64,000 bases of DNA from an uncultured Blautia sp. (GCA_900540785.1 UQHF01000005.1:1-64000), one strand, 5' to 3'; shown: positions 1 through 9,127, numbered from the stretch's first letter. Notes: a model not told the origin generated them from the letters alone. Translations and numbers: made by a program.

Positions 1-52
1 CGGACAAACGGTTTTCAAGACCGCCTCGTTATGACCACTTCGATACCTCTCC
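1..52 (-). tRNA. tRNA-Ser(UGA), 3' part beyond window edge
   Basis: On the minus strand the sequence starts GGAGAGGTATCGAAGTGGTC, a typical Firmicutes tRNA-Ser 5' acceptor and D-arm. A 7-nt anticodon loop CTTGAAA carries TGA (reads UCA) between 5-bp stems. The variable arm, T-arm and 3' acceptor strand lie outside the window. A consensus-like promoter sits about 50 nt upstream. Confidence 0.9.
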
Positions 53-103
53 AAAGCACAGCTTTTCGCTATTTTTCTCGCTTTCTGTATCAGCGCAAGT
101 GAT

Positions 104-132
104 AGTCTATCATCAATCTCTCTCCATGTCAA
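104..132 (-). promoter_or_regulatory. Sigma-A promoter of the tRNA-Ser
   Basis: On the minus strand TTGACA (127-132) is followed after exactly 17 nt by TAGACT (104-109). The predicted start is about 45 nt before the mature tRNA 5' end. It lies downstream of ispD, so the tRNA has its own promoter. Confidence 0.7.
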
Positions 133-165
133 GACAAATTTTGCATTTTTTTCAATTTTTTTCTT

Positions 166-885
166 TTATTTGTTTTTTACAATTCCACAGCGCAAAAAAG
201 CTTCTGCTATGATCAGATCTTCCGGTGTTGTAATCTTAAGATTTTCATAGCTTCCATGTACAAGAGCCACTTTTACACCCCTCTCCTGCTCCACGATCAT
301 AGCGTCATCTGTAATTCCACTCATGTCCTTACACCGGATGCTTTCGTAGGACTCTTTTATCAACGAATATCGAAAAGCCTGTGGAGTCTGCACCAACCAT
401 ACCTTCTCTCTGGCTGGCGTAGATTCCACCATCTTATTCCTGTCGCTTATCTTAATTGTATCTTTTGCAGGCATACCAACTACACAGGCACCGGTTTCTT
501 TTACAGAAAGGCATGTCCGTTCCAGCATCTCTTCTGTAACAAAAGGGCGGGCTCCATCATGAATCAGAACATAATCTGTATTGTCACAGGCACAGAGTCC
601 TGCGTATACAGAATCATAACGCTCTTTTCCTCCCGCTGTTACCTTTTTCACTTTTGAAAAACCAAATCTTTTTACAATTTCCTCTTTACAATATGAAAGA
701 GATTCCTCTCCCGTCACAAGAATTATGTCACGGATAAGAAGGCTCTCCTGGAAACATTTAAGAGAATAATAAATAACAGGCTTCCCCTCTACTTCCAGAA
801 ACTGTTTCTGTATTTTGCTGTTCATCCTTGTACCTTTGCCTGCTGCCAGTACAATCGCTGTATACGCTGTCGTGCTTTTCTCCAT
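166..885 (-). CDS. ispD: 2-C-methyl-D-erythritol 4-phosphate cytidylyltransferase
   Basis: This cytoplasmic enzyme transfers CMP from CTP to MEP in the non-mevalonate isoprenoid pathway. The N-terminal nucleotide-binding motif AAGKGTRM is at about residues 14-21, and the DGARPF signature is near residue 110. A TPQAF segment typical of IspD follows. At 239 residues it has the usual length of a stand-alone IspD, without an IspF fusion. It is last in the minus-strand run rnz-tsaD-ispD. It starts 6 nt after the tsaD stop, with a G-rich ribosome binding site inside the tsaD 3' end, so co-transcription and translational coupling are likely. Confidence 0.95.
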   Translation of the reverse strand: MEKSTTAYTAIVLAAGKGTRMNSKIQKQFLEVEGKPVIYYSLKCFQESLLIRDIILVTGEESLSYCKEEIVKRFGFSKVKKVTAGGKERYDSVYAGLCACDNTDYVLIHDGARPFVTEEMLERTCLSVKETGACVVGMPAKDTIKISDRNKMVESTPAREKVWLVQTPQAFRYSLIKESYESIRCKDMSGITDDAMIVEQERGVKVALVHGSYENLKITTPEDLIIAEAFLRCGIVKNK

Positions 886-891
886 TTTCTA

Positions 892-1911
892 TTACCGCTC
901 CCCCAGTTTTAAATTGGGAACTGCATTTAAGTCCCAGCCATGCCGCACACCTTTTTTGTACTCATAGTAAGCAGCTACTCCGATCATCGCTGCATTGTCT
1001 GTACAGAAAATGGGGGACGGTCTGTAAAACTTATACCCGTTTTCCTCACACGCCTTTTCCATTGCCGCGCGAAGCGTTCCATTTGAGGCAACACCACCGG
1101 CTATGGCAATCTTATCCATATGATAGTCCTTGGCCGCCTGCATAGTATGTTCTACAAGAACTTCTACCACTGCATTCTGAAAAGAAGCTGCAATGTCTGC
1201 CCTGTTCACTTCTTCCCCTTTCATACATGCATTATTCAGATAATTTAAAACTGCTGATTTTACGCCGCTGAAGCTGAAGTCATAAGGACTTCCCTCGATT
1301 TTTGCTCTCGGAAACTCAATCGCATGAGGATTTCCCTCTTTGGAAAGCTTGTCAATTTTAGGTCCGCCAGGATAGCCAAGTCCTATGGCTCTTGCCACCT
1401 TATCAAAGGCCTCACCCGCTGCATCATCTCTTGTTCTGCCCAGAATTTCAAATTCTCCATATTCTTTTACAATCACAAGGTGCGTGTGACCGCCTGATAC
1501 AATGAGGCAGAGAAACGGCGGTTCCAGATCCGGATGTTCAATATAGTTTGCTGAAACATGACCTTCTATATGATGTACGCCTACAAGAGGAAGTTTTTTT
1601 GCATACGCAATTGCCTTCGCCTCTGCCACACCCACAAGAAGAGCGCCTACAAGCCCCGGACCATAAGTAACGCCAATCGCATCCAGATCATCTAAAGTTA
1701 CATCCGCCTCTTTCAGCGCCTCTTCTATGACCTGATTAATTTTTTCTATGTGCTTCCGGGATGCAATTTCCGGAACTACTCCTCCATATAATTTGTGAAG
1801 CTCTATCTGAGAAGAAATTACATTTGATAAAATGGTTCTGCCGTTCTTCACAACAGAAGCTGCTGTTTCATCACAGGAGCTTTCAATGGCAAGAATTAAT
1901 GTATCTTTCAT
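892..1911 (-). CDS. tsaD: tRNA N6-adenosine threonylcarbamoyltransferase
   Basis: TsaD transfers the threonylcarbamoyl group to A37 of ANN-decoding tRNAs, working with TsaB and TsaE (encoded at 7969-9112) and TsaC. The ASKHA-fold start LAIESSCDETA and the metal-binding HHIEGH at about residues 113-118 are visible, as is a GGVASN motif near the C-terminus. I prefer the ATG at 1911 (339 aa) over the upstream in-frame TTG at 1929: an AGAGG site lies at good spacing before the ATG, and the TTG would overlap the rnz stop region. It lies directly downstream of rnz. Confidence 0.95.
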   Translation of the reverse strand: MKDTLILAIESSCDETAASVVKNGRTILSNVISSQIELHKLYGGVVPEIASRKHIEKINQVIEEALKEADVTLDDLDAIGVTYGPGLVGALLVGVAEAKAIAYAKKLPLVGVHHIEGHVSANYIEHPDLEPPFLCLIVSGGHTHLVIVKEYGEFEILGRTRDDAAGEAFDKVARAIGLGYPGGPKIDKLSKEGNPHAIEFPRAKIEGSPYDFSFSGVKSAVLNYLNNACMKGEEVNRADIAASFQNAVVEVLVEHTMQAAKDYHMDKIAIAGGVASNGTLRAAMEKACEENGYKFYRPSPIFCTDNAAMIGVAAYYEYKKGVRHGWDLNAVPNLKLGER

Positions 1912-1915
1912 ATTC

Positions 1916-2827
1916 TTATTCCTCTTCAAAATTCAGTTCTACACTTTTTCCATCTTTACCCGGATACGCGTTTGGGAAAATGGCCCGTACCCTGTCCATA
2001 TATTCCTCCGGCCGCACAAGAGAAGGACTGTAATGAGTGAGCCACATTTCTCCAACCTCTGCCTCTCTTGCAAGAACGGCAGCTTCCTTAAAGGTCATAT
2101 GCTTGTAGCCTTTTGCCTTCTCGATTTTATCCTCTTCCCCGTACATACCTTCACAGATAAAAAGATCGGATTCCTTTGCATTTCGCAAAATAGATTCTGT
2201 AGGGCGCGTATCCGTTGTATACGTAAGTTTGATTCCTTTTCTGTCCGGTCCCAAAACCATTTCCGGTGTGTAAGTAATTCCGTCTTCCTCTATTACCTGT
2301 CCTTTTTGCAGGGGGTTCCAGTATTTGAGAGGAATTCCCTGTTCCTTTGCCCGCTCCGGTGAAAATTTTCCCTGACGGAGAATCTCAAGGGTATATCCAT
2401 AGCACAATACATTATGGTTGACGCGAAAAGCCGTAATCCGGTATCCGTTTAATTCCAAAACCTGTTCCGGTCCGCTGATTTCAATAAACTTTATTTCGAA
2501 AGGCAGTTCCGGTGCGATGATACGCAGCGCATTTACTACCCTCTCCAGTCCTTTGGGTCCCACAAGCGTAAGAGGTTCTGTACGATCTGCATTTCCCATT
2601 GTCAGAAGAAGCCCCGGAAGACCGCTGATATGGTCACCGTGATAATGTGTAAAACAAATCACATCAATTGGTTTAAAGCTCCATCCTTTTTCTTTTATTG
2701 CAACCTGTGTTCCCTCTCCGCAGTCAATCAAAAGACTGCTTCCATTATACCGGGTCATAAGCGCTGTCAGCCATCTTCTGGGCAGCGGCATCATTCCTCC
2801 GGTTCCAACAAGACAAACATCTAACAT
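1916..2827 (-). CDS. rnz: Ribonuclease Z (tRNA 3' endonuclease)
   Basis: A metallo-beta-lactamase-fold endonuclease that trims tRNA precursors at the 3' end. The metal-binding THYHGDH motif lies at about residues 60-66, and further metal ligands appear in the TTDTR and THYSP segments. The length of 303 aa matches the short bacterial RNase Z. The ATG at 2827 has a consensus AGGAGG six bases upstream. It is the first gene of rnz-tsaD-ispD. All three, plus the adjacent tRNA-Ser, serve tRNA maturation or isoprenoid supply. Distinguishing it from other MBL hydrolases rests on overall pattern and length. Confidence 0.92.
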   Translation of the reverse strand: MLDVCLVGTGGMMPLPRRWLTALMTRYNGSSLLIDCGEGTQVAIKEKGWSFKPIDVICFTHYHGDHISGLPGLLLTMGNADRTEPLTLVGPKGLERVVNALRIIAPELPFEIKFIEISGPEQVLELNGYRITAFRVNHNVLCYGYTLEILRQGKFSPERAKEQGIPLKYWNPLQKGQVIEEDGITYTPEMVLGPDRKGIKLTYTTDTRPTESILRNAKESDLFICEGMYGEEDKIEKAKGYKHMTFKEAAVLAREAEVGEMWLTHYSPSLVRPEEYMDRVRAIFPNAYPGKDGKSVELNFEEE

Positions 2828-2872
2828 AATTTTCCTCCTTGTCCTGTGGCAAAGTTTATCACACTTATTCCT

Positions 2873-4240
2873 CTAAAACAAGAGAACAACAGAAAAAACA
2901 CCGTCTTCCTCTTCCCATGTAAGGCTCCACTGATGAATCTGCGCAATGCACCTGGCACTTTTCAAGCCGACACCGCTTCCTGCCGCTTCCCGATTTTTCA
3001 TTATTCTGTTTTTTATGATTATTCCCGTTTTCCCATGATTCGCCATCACTTCTATAGATACAGGCTCTGTCTTATCAGCATAACGCCTTATATTAGAAAA
3101 CAAATTATCCCACAGACGTTTTAAAAGAAAAGGATTTCCCTGAAATATAATTTCTTCCGGCTTCCATCTTGTTCTTTCCTTGATTTCCACAATAAACCCT
3201 TCGTCTTCAAGCTCTTTTGCACCATTTTCAAATTCTTTCCACAAAACAGCCAAAAAAAGCTCCTGCTTTTCTACCTCTTCCGTACCTTCGAATACAAGCG
3301 TATACTCAAACATTCTATCTGACATATTTCGAATTTCCTCTGTCTTGTCAAGACACCGTTTCAGATACATTCCACGCTGCTCCGGTTTTCCAAGCCCCTT
3401 GTTTAAAATTTCAAGATAACCATAAAGTGTAGTAAGCGGTGTCCGAAGATCGTGGGATACAGCCCGTATCAGCTCTCTGTTTGCCTGATAGCTTTTCCTC
3501 TCTTCTTCTATCTGCTCTTTTAAGGCACATCGGAGATAATCCAGTTCCTGAGCAAGAGAAGATATTTCATCATTTCCCGCTACCTTAATGGGACACTCCA
3601 AATTTCCTCCCGCCATTTCCAATGCCTGCTGCCGTATCTTTTTCAGATACTTCATCCTTCTGTATATATATATAATGACAGGAAGAAGAAAAAGAAGAAG
3701 ACTGAATAAAACAGCTCCTCCCATGTACCAGGAAAATATTCGAAGGACACGGTAACTCTCCACAATAAGCGTGGCAGTTCCGTCCTGAAAAAGAAGCCTC
3801 GTCTCAACCCACTCCGCCTGATCTTCCAAAAAACTGCTGCCAAGCAGCCAGGGCTTATCTGCCAGTACATCTGCTACGTATCCGGTCACATATCTTCCCG
3901 TCTCGTCATTATAGATCCAGAAACTGGCATACGGGTCACGATGCGCAAATAAAAAAGGAAGATATTCCTGATCCAGCATTTCTCTGTCTGCCTCATCCAC
4001 CTCTTTTCCCGTGGGATACATTTTATAATTTCTCGACTGACTGTTCATCCATTGAATAAACTCGTCTCTTTCATTGCTTAAAATCTCTGTGTGATACATT
4101 AAAAATTCCTGAACCCGAAAACGATTCAGATAAAAAAAGCAAAGACAGCCGATGGATACAGCAGCCGAAAGTATGAGAATCTCAAGCATTCTCACAACCA
4201 CAGAACCTGTTATCCTTTTTTCTTTACTCCTCTCAGTCAC
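2873..4240 (-). CDS. Sensor histidine kinase of a two-component system
   Basis: A membrane sensor with a transmembrane helix near the N-terminus, an extracytoplasmic region of about 130 residues, and a second helix followed by a HAMP-like linker. The HisKA box AVSHDLRTP carries the phospho-accepting His. The C-terminal ATPase domain is recognisable by its overall shape, with the G box reduced to GSGVGL. I chose the GTG at 4240 (455 aa), which overlaps the regulator stop as GTGACTGA and follows a GGGGG-type binding site. A longer in-frame start at 4300 lies inside the regulator gene. The ligand is unknown. The adjacent divergent YfhO gene suggests an envelope-related target. Confidence 0.88.
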   Translation of the reverse strand: MTERSKEKRITGSVVVRMLEILILSAAVSIGCLCFFYLNRFRVQEFLMYHTEILSNERDEFIQWMNSQSRNYKMYPTGKEVDEADREMLDQEYLPFLFAHRDPYASFWIYNDETGRYVTGYVADVLADKPWLLGSSFLEDQAEWVETRLLFQDGTATLIVESYRVLRIFSWYMGGAVLFSLLLFLLPVIIYIYRRMKYLKKIRQQALEMAGGNLECPIKVAGNDEISSLAQELDYLRCALKEQIEEERKSYQANRELIRAVSHDLRTPLTTLYGYLEILNKGLGKPEQRGMYLKRCLDKTEEIRNMSDRMFEYTLVFEGTEEVEKQELFLAVLWKEFENGAKELEDEGFIVEIKERTRWKPEEIIFQGNPFLLKRLWDNLFSNIRRYADKTEPVSIEVMANHGKTGIIIKNRIMKNREAAGSGVGLKSARCIAQIHQWSLTWEEEDGVFSVVLLF

Positions 4241-4925
4241 ATCGATACCCCCTGCCCCATACGGTCCGGATAATCTGCGGATTGTGTGCATCTTCCTCAA
4301 TTTTTCCCCTGAGATTTCTTATATGCACCATCACGATATTGGACGCTCCGTAATAGTAAGGCTCCTGCCACACGGCTTCATACAGCCTCTCTGCAGAAAA
4401 AATCTGGCGTCTGTTCTTTAAAAGAAGACACAGAATCGCAAATTCCGTATCCGTAAGAGAAATTTCCTCTCCTCCGCATTTTACAATGCCTGTCTTTTCA
4501 TTCAGCTCCACCTTCCCTGCACGCAATACTGCATCACCAATTTCTTCCCCCTTTCCCTGATACACCTGGTATCTTCGAAGAAGCGCCTTTACCCGTCCAA
4601 GCAGCTCCTGATAAGAAAAAGGTTTCGGAAGATAATCGTCCCCTCCGCTTAAAAATCCCATCGTCTTATCCTCCACCTGACTTCTTGCGCTTAAAAATAA
4701 AATCGGCGCATTTGTTGTTTTCCTGATTTCCACACACGTCTGGTATCCGTTCAGCCCGGGCATCATCACATCCAGAAGAATCAGATCAAACACGCCTTCT
4801 TTTACTTTTCTTAATGCCTCCTCCCCGGAAGCAGCCTCTTCCGTCTCAAATCCTTCCCCTTCCAGAAGAATCGTAATGACTTCCCGTATTTCTCCATTAT
4901 CATCTACAATTAAAACCCTGCTCAT
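4233..4925 (-). CDS. OmpR-family response regulator
   Basis: Receiver domain with the acidic pair DD at residues 8-9, phospho-acceptor Asp at about residue 52 in LLDVMMPG, and the conserved Lys in LPKPF near 101. A winged-helix DNA-binding domain ends in GYRCD. At 230 aa it has normal length. Translation of the downstream kinase is coupled through overlapping stop and start codons. Candidate binding sites, two TTAAGATTT repeats 22 bp apart, lie in the intergenic region shared with the YfhO-type gene. Confidence 0.93.
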   Translation of the reverse strand: MSRVLIVDDNGEIREVITILLEGEGFETEEAASGEEALRKVKEGVFDLILLDVMMPGLNGYQTCVEIRKTTNAPILFLSARSQVEDKTMGFLSGGDDYLPKPFSYQELLGRVKALLRRYQVYQGKGEEIGDAVLRAGKVELNEKTGIVKCGGEEISLTDTEFAILCLLLKNRRQIFSAERLYEAVWQEPYYYGASNIVMVHIRNLRGKIEEDAHNPQIIRTVWGRGYRCD

Positions 4926-4997
4926 TTCCCACTCTCCTTTTCTCTGCGCCTTATTTTACCACATTTCCCACAATTCTTTCTCTGTTCTTCAGAATTC

Positions 4998-5028
4998 TTA
5001 AGATTTAACAGGGATTATTTTAAGATTT
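4998..5028. promoter_or_regulatory. Direct repeat TTAAGATTT x2, candidate response-regulator site
   Basis: The 9-mer TTAAGATTT occurs at 4998-5006 and 5020-5028, a start-to-start distance of 22 nt (two helical turns). This spacing is typical of OmpR-family regulators. It sits between the two-component regulator and the divergent YfhO-type gene, so either or both could be controlled. Binding is inference. Confidence 0.4.
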
Positions 5029-5074
5029 TCCGGCTATCCTTTTTATAAGATAAAAACACAAGGAGAACATACGT

Positions 5075-7912
5075 ATGAATATTAAAAAGAAATTTACAAA
5101 AATCAATTTTTTGCATCTTATACTTATTTTATCTGCCGCCCTGCTTCTCACATGGCTCATTGTACCAAAGGGGCATCTTTTCGGCTCAGAAACAGACTGG
5201 TATTGTCAGCACGTAAATATTGCAGATGCTATGAGAAAGCAGTTTTTCGTCTCAGGAAAATGGTTCCCCGACTTTACAGAACTTGGAGGCGGCACAAATT
5301 TTTATACTCTGGCTTACTACGGCTTTTTCCGCCCCGACGTCTTCCTCGGATATTTTCTTCCTTGGGTTTCCACAGAAACTCTTGTTCAAGGATATGCCAT
5401 ATTCGAAATTCTTCTTGGAGCAGGACTTTTTTATTTCTGGCTCATAAAAAAGAAGATTTCAAATGCCGCCGCTTTTACAGCAGGGATTCTCTACGTCAGC
5501 GCGAACTGCCTTTTTCAGGCCCACAGGCAGCTTATGTTTGTAAATTATCTGCCATTTTTACTCCTTTCCTTTCTCTGCCTGGATAATCTTGGAAAAGAAA
5601 GAAACCGTCCTCTTTTTCTGCCACATTTTGGAGTTTCTCTGTCTTTTTTCTTTATCATTCTTCACAGTTTTTATTTTTTTCCTGCCTGTTTCACAGCATG
5701 TACTCTATACTATATGTTTTTCACTGAAAAACAGGGATCGAAATTTTCTCTGTGGTTTCGCTATCTTTTTTCCGCAGCGCTTCCCGTTTTATGCGCCATG
5801 TTTTTCCTGCTGCCTACCGGACTTGTTATTCTAGAAAATAAAAAGGACGTAAAAGGAAGTTCCCTTCTGGAAATCCTGGCCGCCAACCCAACCCTTGACA
5901 GCCTTTTGTACAGCCCCTACGGCTGCGGTCTCACCTTAATTTGTCTTTATGCCCTCTTTCTCTCCATAAGAAAAAAAGAAACACGAAAACCGGCTGTTAT
6001 TCTTTTCTGTTTTCTGTTCTTCCATATTTTTTACTGGATTTTAAACGGAACTCTTTATGTCCGCCCCAAAAGCCTGATTCCTTTTTTTCCGATCCTTTTA
6101 TTTCTCACAGCGAAAGTTCTGATGGACTTATGGGAAAACCGACTGACTCACAATCTCCCTCTCTGTCTGATCTGTATGATTCCTGTTTTTGTTCAGGCTG
6201 TTTTCTGCCCTTCCAAAAACACAGGTTTTACCTTTCTTGATGCCATTCTTCTTCTGGTATTTGCCACTTCCGGAAGTTTTTTCCACAGGAAAGGTCTTTC
6301 TTACAGACGCATAGGCCTTTGGAGCTGCCTGATTCTTGCTGCCCCTGTTCTGCTTTTCCTGAAAGGTTCCGAAAAAGAAAGCTTCCCGGAAAAATCTTCC
6401 CCAACCTTTACAGAAGAGGAAATCACGGCTCTCTGCCCACTCACAGACAGCCGTTTTGACATTCTGGAATCGCCTCTTTCCAACACAAATTTTGTGTATT
6501 CCGGAAATCAGAAGAAGAGCACCATGTATTCTTCTGTGTCAAACAGCAATTATAACGCCTTTGTTTACGATACCTTAAACACCCCTATCAGCGTAAGAAA
6601 CCGTGTTTCCATAAATGGAAATCCCAATCCCTTCCAGGAATATCTGATGGGTGTGCGGTACCTTCAGACAACAAAGGACAGGCTTCCTGCTGGATATACC
6701 GTATTAAAAGAAAAAAACGGTTCTCTTCTTGCGGAAAACGAAAACGTGCTTCCTCTTGCTTACGGAAGCACCTCTCTGATTTCCCAGGAGACTTTTCAAA
6801 GTCTGTCCTTCCCCCATACGCTTTCCGCCCTTGTCTCAGGAACGGTTGTCTCAGACTGCGAAACAAAAAGGGAAACAGAAGATGACGCCTTTTCTTCCAA
6901 AGCGGTTCCCTATCCTCTTCCTGATGATTTTTTTGACCGTCCTTCCAAAAAAGCATTCAAGACAAAAAAAGAACTTCCTGTTCCTCTGGAAAATGAAGTT
7001 CTGATTCTCTCTTTCAACGTAAAATACAGCGGACGGAAAGATATAGACGTGACTGTAAACGGCGTGAGAAACCGCCTCTCAGGAAGCGCCGCACCTTATC
7101 CCAACCACAACACGCAGTTTACTTATATGATTTCGCAAAACACGACCCTTACCGGGCTTTCCCTGTCTTTTTCAGCGGGAAATTATGAGATTTCAAATGT
7201 AAAAGCCTGGAGTTTCCCTGTTTCTGCTTTTCAGAAGCAGCACATTACGCCTTTTACCTCTTTGCCCACCAAAGAAAAGGAAATGCTTCACGGAACCATC
7301 ACAATGGAAGAAGACGGTTACTTTACTACCTCACTTCCCATGTCCCACGGATACCGGGTGTCTGTGGACGGCAAAAAAATAAAGCCGGAAACTGTCAATC
7401 AGGCTTTTGTCGGATTCCCCCTGAAAAAAGGGGCGCATGAAATCACAGTATCCTTCCATGCGCCCGGTAAAGTTTCCGGATGTATATTAAGCTGTCTCGC
7501 CTTTCTCTATCTTGCAGGCTCAGGCGTTGTTTCCCTGCTGCTCATGCCAGGTCATAAGAATGGCGTCCTCCACGGGGCTTTTGTAGTAACCTTTACGGAT
7601 TCCGTCCCTGACAAATCCCATGCGCTCGTAAAGACGGACGGCTGTACTGTTTCCAGCCCGGACTTCCAGATGAATGGTGTTTATGCCCTGCTCCCCGGCA
7701 AGACGGATCAGGCTGTCCATAAGGAAATGACCGATTCCCTCTCTCTGTCTGTCTCTTCTGACTGCCACATTTGTAATGTCGCCCTCGTCCAGAACCATGA
7801 GAAGACCGCAGTACCCGAGAATCCTGCCGCGTTCCTCCACAACAAGAAACATGGCGTTTTCCTTCGTAAGAAATGTAAAAAAACCTTCCTTCGTCCACGG
7901 CACATGAAATAA
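5075..7912 (+). CDS. YfhO-family multi-membrane protein, C-terminus runs into antisense rimI
   Basis: A large polytopic membrane protein of the YfhO family, which in Bacillus is linked to glycosylation of wall polymers and lipoteichoic acid. There are about ten hydrophobic helices in residues 15-430, an early DWYCQH motif and a GGGTNF motif, followed by a large extracytoplasmic beta-rich region. A last helix lies near residues 795-815. The ATG at 5075 follows AAGGAG. From about residue 816 the frame continues for some 130 residues exactly antisense to rimI and shows no family-like character. The natural stop therefore seems to have been lost, or this end is not conserved. Whether the tail is translated is unknown. 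Confidence 0.8.
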   Translation: MNIKKKFTKINFLHLILILSAALLLTWLIVPKGHLFGSETDWYCQHVNIADAMRKQFFVSGKWFPDFTELGGGTNFYTLAYYGFFRPDVFLGYFLPWVSTETLVQGYAIFEILLGAGLFYFWLIKKKISNAAAFTAGILYVSANCLFQAHRQLMFVNYLPFLLLSFLCLDNLGKERNRPLFLPHFGVSLSFFFIILHSFYFFPACFTACTLYYMFFTEKQGSKFSLWFRYLFSAALPVLCAMFFLLPTGLVILENKKDVKGSSLLEILAANPTLDSLLYSPYGCGLTLICLYALFLSIRKKETRKPAVILFCFLFFHIFYWILNGTLYVRPKSLIPFFPILLFLTAKVLMDLWENRLTHNLPLCLICMIPVFVQAVFCPSKNTGFTFLDAILLLVFATSGSFFHRKGLSYRRIGLWSCLILAAPVLLFLKGSEKESFPEKSSPTFTEEEITALCPLTDSRFDILESPLSNTNFVYSGNQKKSTMYSSVSNSNYNAFVYDTLNTPISVRNRVSINGNPNPFQEYLMGVRYLQTTKDRLPAGYTVLKEKNGSLLAENENVLPLAYGSTSLISQETFQSLSFPHTLSALVSGTVVSDCETKRETEDDAFSSKAVPYPLPDDFFDRPSKKAFKTKKELPVPLENEVLILSFNVKYSGRKDIDVTVNGVRNRLSGSAAPYPNHNTQFTYMISQNTTLTGLSLSFSAGNYEISNVKAWSFPVSAFQKQHITPFTSLPTKEKEMLHGTITMEEDGYFTTSLPMSHGYRVSVDGKKIKPETVNQAFVGFPLKKGAHEITVSFHAPGKVSGCILSCLAFLYLAGSGVVSLLLMPGHKNGVLHGAFVVTFTDSVPDKSHALVKTDGCTVSSPDFQMNGVYALLPGKTDQAVHKEMTDSLSLSVSSDCHICNVALVQNHEKTAVPENPAAFLHNKKHGVFLRKKCKKTFLRPRHMK

Positions 7913-7972
7913 ATCCTGTTCAATTTCCATTACCTGGTCAAGGTCCTCCACAAGCATCTCCCTTAAAATCAT
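7520..7972 (-). CDS. rimI: Ribosomal protein S18 alanine N-acetyltransferase-like GNAT
   Basis: A GNAT acetyltransferase of 150 aa. The acetyl-CoA loop lies in the VRRDRQREGIG stretch, followed by LEVRAGNSTAVRLYERMGF and GYYKSPVEDAILM, the standard RimI C-terminal pattern. Its ATG overlaps the tsaB stop by 4 nt, giving the common Firmicutes order tsaE-tsaB-rimI. The whole gene is overlapped on the opposite strand by the extended 3' end of the YfhO-type frame. The family acetylates the N-terminus of S18 in E. coli; the substrate here is assumed. Confidence 0.9.
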   Translation of the reverse strand: MILREMLVEDLDQVMEIEQDLFHVPWTKEGFFTFLTKENAMFLVVEERGRILGYCGLLMVLDEGDITNVAVRRDRQREGIGHFLMDSLIRLAGEQGINTIHLEVRAGNSTAVRLYERMGFVRDGIRKGYYKSPVEDAILMTWHEQQGNNA

Positions 7973-8685
7973 AAGGCGTTCTCCTTTTTGAGGCGCTCTT
8001 CTCTCTCCCTCTCTGCCTGGGAAACGCGGAGATAATCCGGAGTGTGTTCCACTGCGCTCTGCGCTTTTCCCTCTTTATAATAAACTTCTCCAAGGGCAGC
8101 CACTGCGGCTGCTCTCTGTCTGTTTACATGTGCAGGCGCAAAAGAATACGGCACTTTTAAATTCTCTTTGATCTTCTCGCAAAATACAGGAACGCCGTCT
8201 CCCAGAAAAGTAACTTCCTCGCCGAGGCTGTTTAATTCCTCCAGAAGCTCAAGAATCCCTGCTGCAAACTGTTCTTTTACAACGGAAAGCTTATGAGCTT
8301 CAAAACGGTAAATTCCTGTGTATACCTGATTTCTTCTCGCGTCCATGATCGGGCAGATCAGTCCCTTTACATCATAAAGATTATACGCGAGGGCATCTGC
8401 TGTGGGAACAGGGATCAGCGGCTTTTTAAGGGCAAGTCCAAGTCCCTTTGCTGTCGCGGAGCCAATGCGAAGCCCTGTAAAAGAACCAGGGCCTGCTGCC
8501 ACTGCAATAGCATCGATGGTCTCCAGGTCAAGCTCCGTCATTTTTGCCACCTCGTCCAGCATGGGAAGAAGGGTCTGCGAATGTGTCTTTTTATAATTTA
8601 CGGTATACTCCGCAAGGAGAGTCTCTCCTTCTGTCACTGCAACAGAGGCTACAATCCCTGAACTGTCAATTCCTAAAATCTTCAT
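7969..8685 (-). CDS. tsaB: tRNA threonylcarbamoyladenosine biosynthesis protein TsaB
   Basis: An inactive paralogue of TsaD that forms the TsaB-TsaD-TsaE complex for t6A37 synthesis. The opening MKILGIDSSG and the GPGSFTGLRIG motif near residue 65 are diagnostic. At 238 aa it has normal length. Its start lies 20 nt inside the end of tsaE, preceded by a consensus AGGAGG, and its end overlaps rimI by 4 nt, so the three genes form a tightly coupled operon. The partner tsaD is elsewhere in the window (892-1911). Confidence 0.95.
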   Translation of the reverse strand: MKILGIDSSGIVASVAVTEGETLLAEYTVNYKKTHSQTLLPMLDEVAKMTELDLETIDAIAVAAGPGSFTGLRIGSATAKGLGLALKKPLIPVPTADALAYNLYDVKGLICPIMDARRNQVYTGIYRFEAHKLSVVKEQFAAGILELLEELNSLGEEVTFLGDGVPVFCEKIKENLKVPYSFAPAHVNRQRAAAVAALGEVYYKEGKAQSAVEHTPDYLRVSQAEREREERLKKENAL

Positions 8686-9112
8686 CTTTACCTCCTGTTA
8701 TGGTAATCCTTCTGTAATCAAAACCTTTTTCCAGATCCTTTTCGATCACAATTTCCCTGATATTTTCCGGGAGGATCTCTTCTATGAGATTTGCCCACTC
8801 TATGAGGCAGATTCCCTGTCCGAAAAAGTAATCGTCATATCCGATTTCGTCCATTTCCTCTATATCGCCGATGCGGTACACATCAAAATGATAAAATGGA
8901 AGACGTCCGCTGTCGTACTCCTGGATAATCGTAAATGTAGGACTGCTGACAGGCTCCGTAATCCCAAGTCCTGCGGCAACTCCCTGTGTAAATACTGTTT
9001 TTCCCACGCCCAGGTCTCCTGTGAGCGTATAAATCTCTCCCGGACGCGCCATTTCTCCTATTTTTTTCCCCAGAGCAAAGGTTTCCTCCGGGCTTCTTGT
9101 CTCTATTACCAT
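8666..9112 (-). CDS. tsaE: tRNA threonylcarbamoyladenosine biosynthesis ATPase TsaE
   Basis: A small P-loop ATPase of the t6A pathway. Walker A GDLGVGKT is at about residues 32-39, followed by SSPTFTIIQEY and FDVYR, and later a LIEWAN segment. I chose the ATG at 9112 (148 aa), which has an AAGGTG site at good spacing. The longer start at 9148 is rejected because that position lies within the -10 promoter region and has no ribosome binding site. It is the first gene of the tsaE-tsaB-rimI operon. Confidence 0.95.
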   Translation of the reverse strand: MVIETRSPEETFALGKKIGEMARPGEIYTLTGDLGVGKTVFTQGVAAGLGITEPVSSPTFTIIQEYDSGRLPFYHFDVYRIGDIEEMDEIGYDDYFFGQGICLIEWANLIEEILPENIREIVIEKDLEKGFDYRRITITGGKDEDFRN

Positions 9113-9127
9113 GTTTTCACCTTTTTC

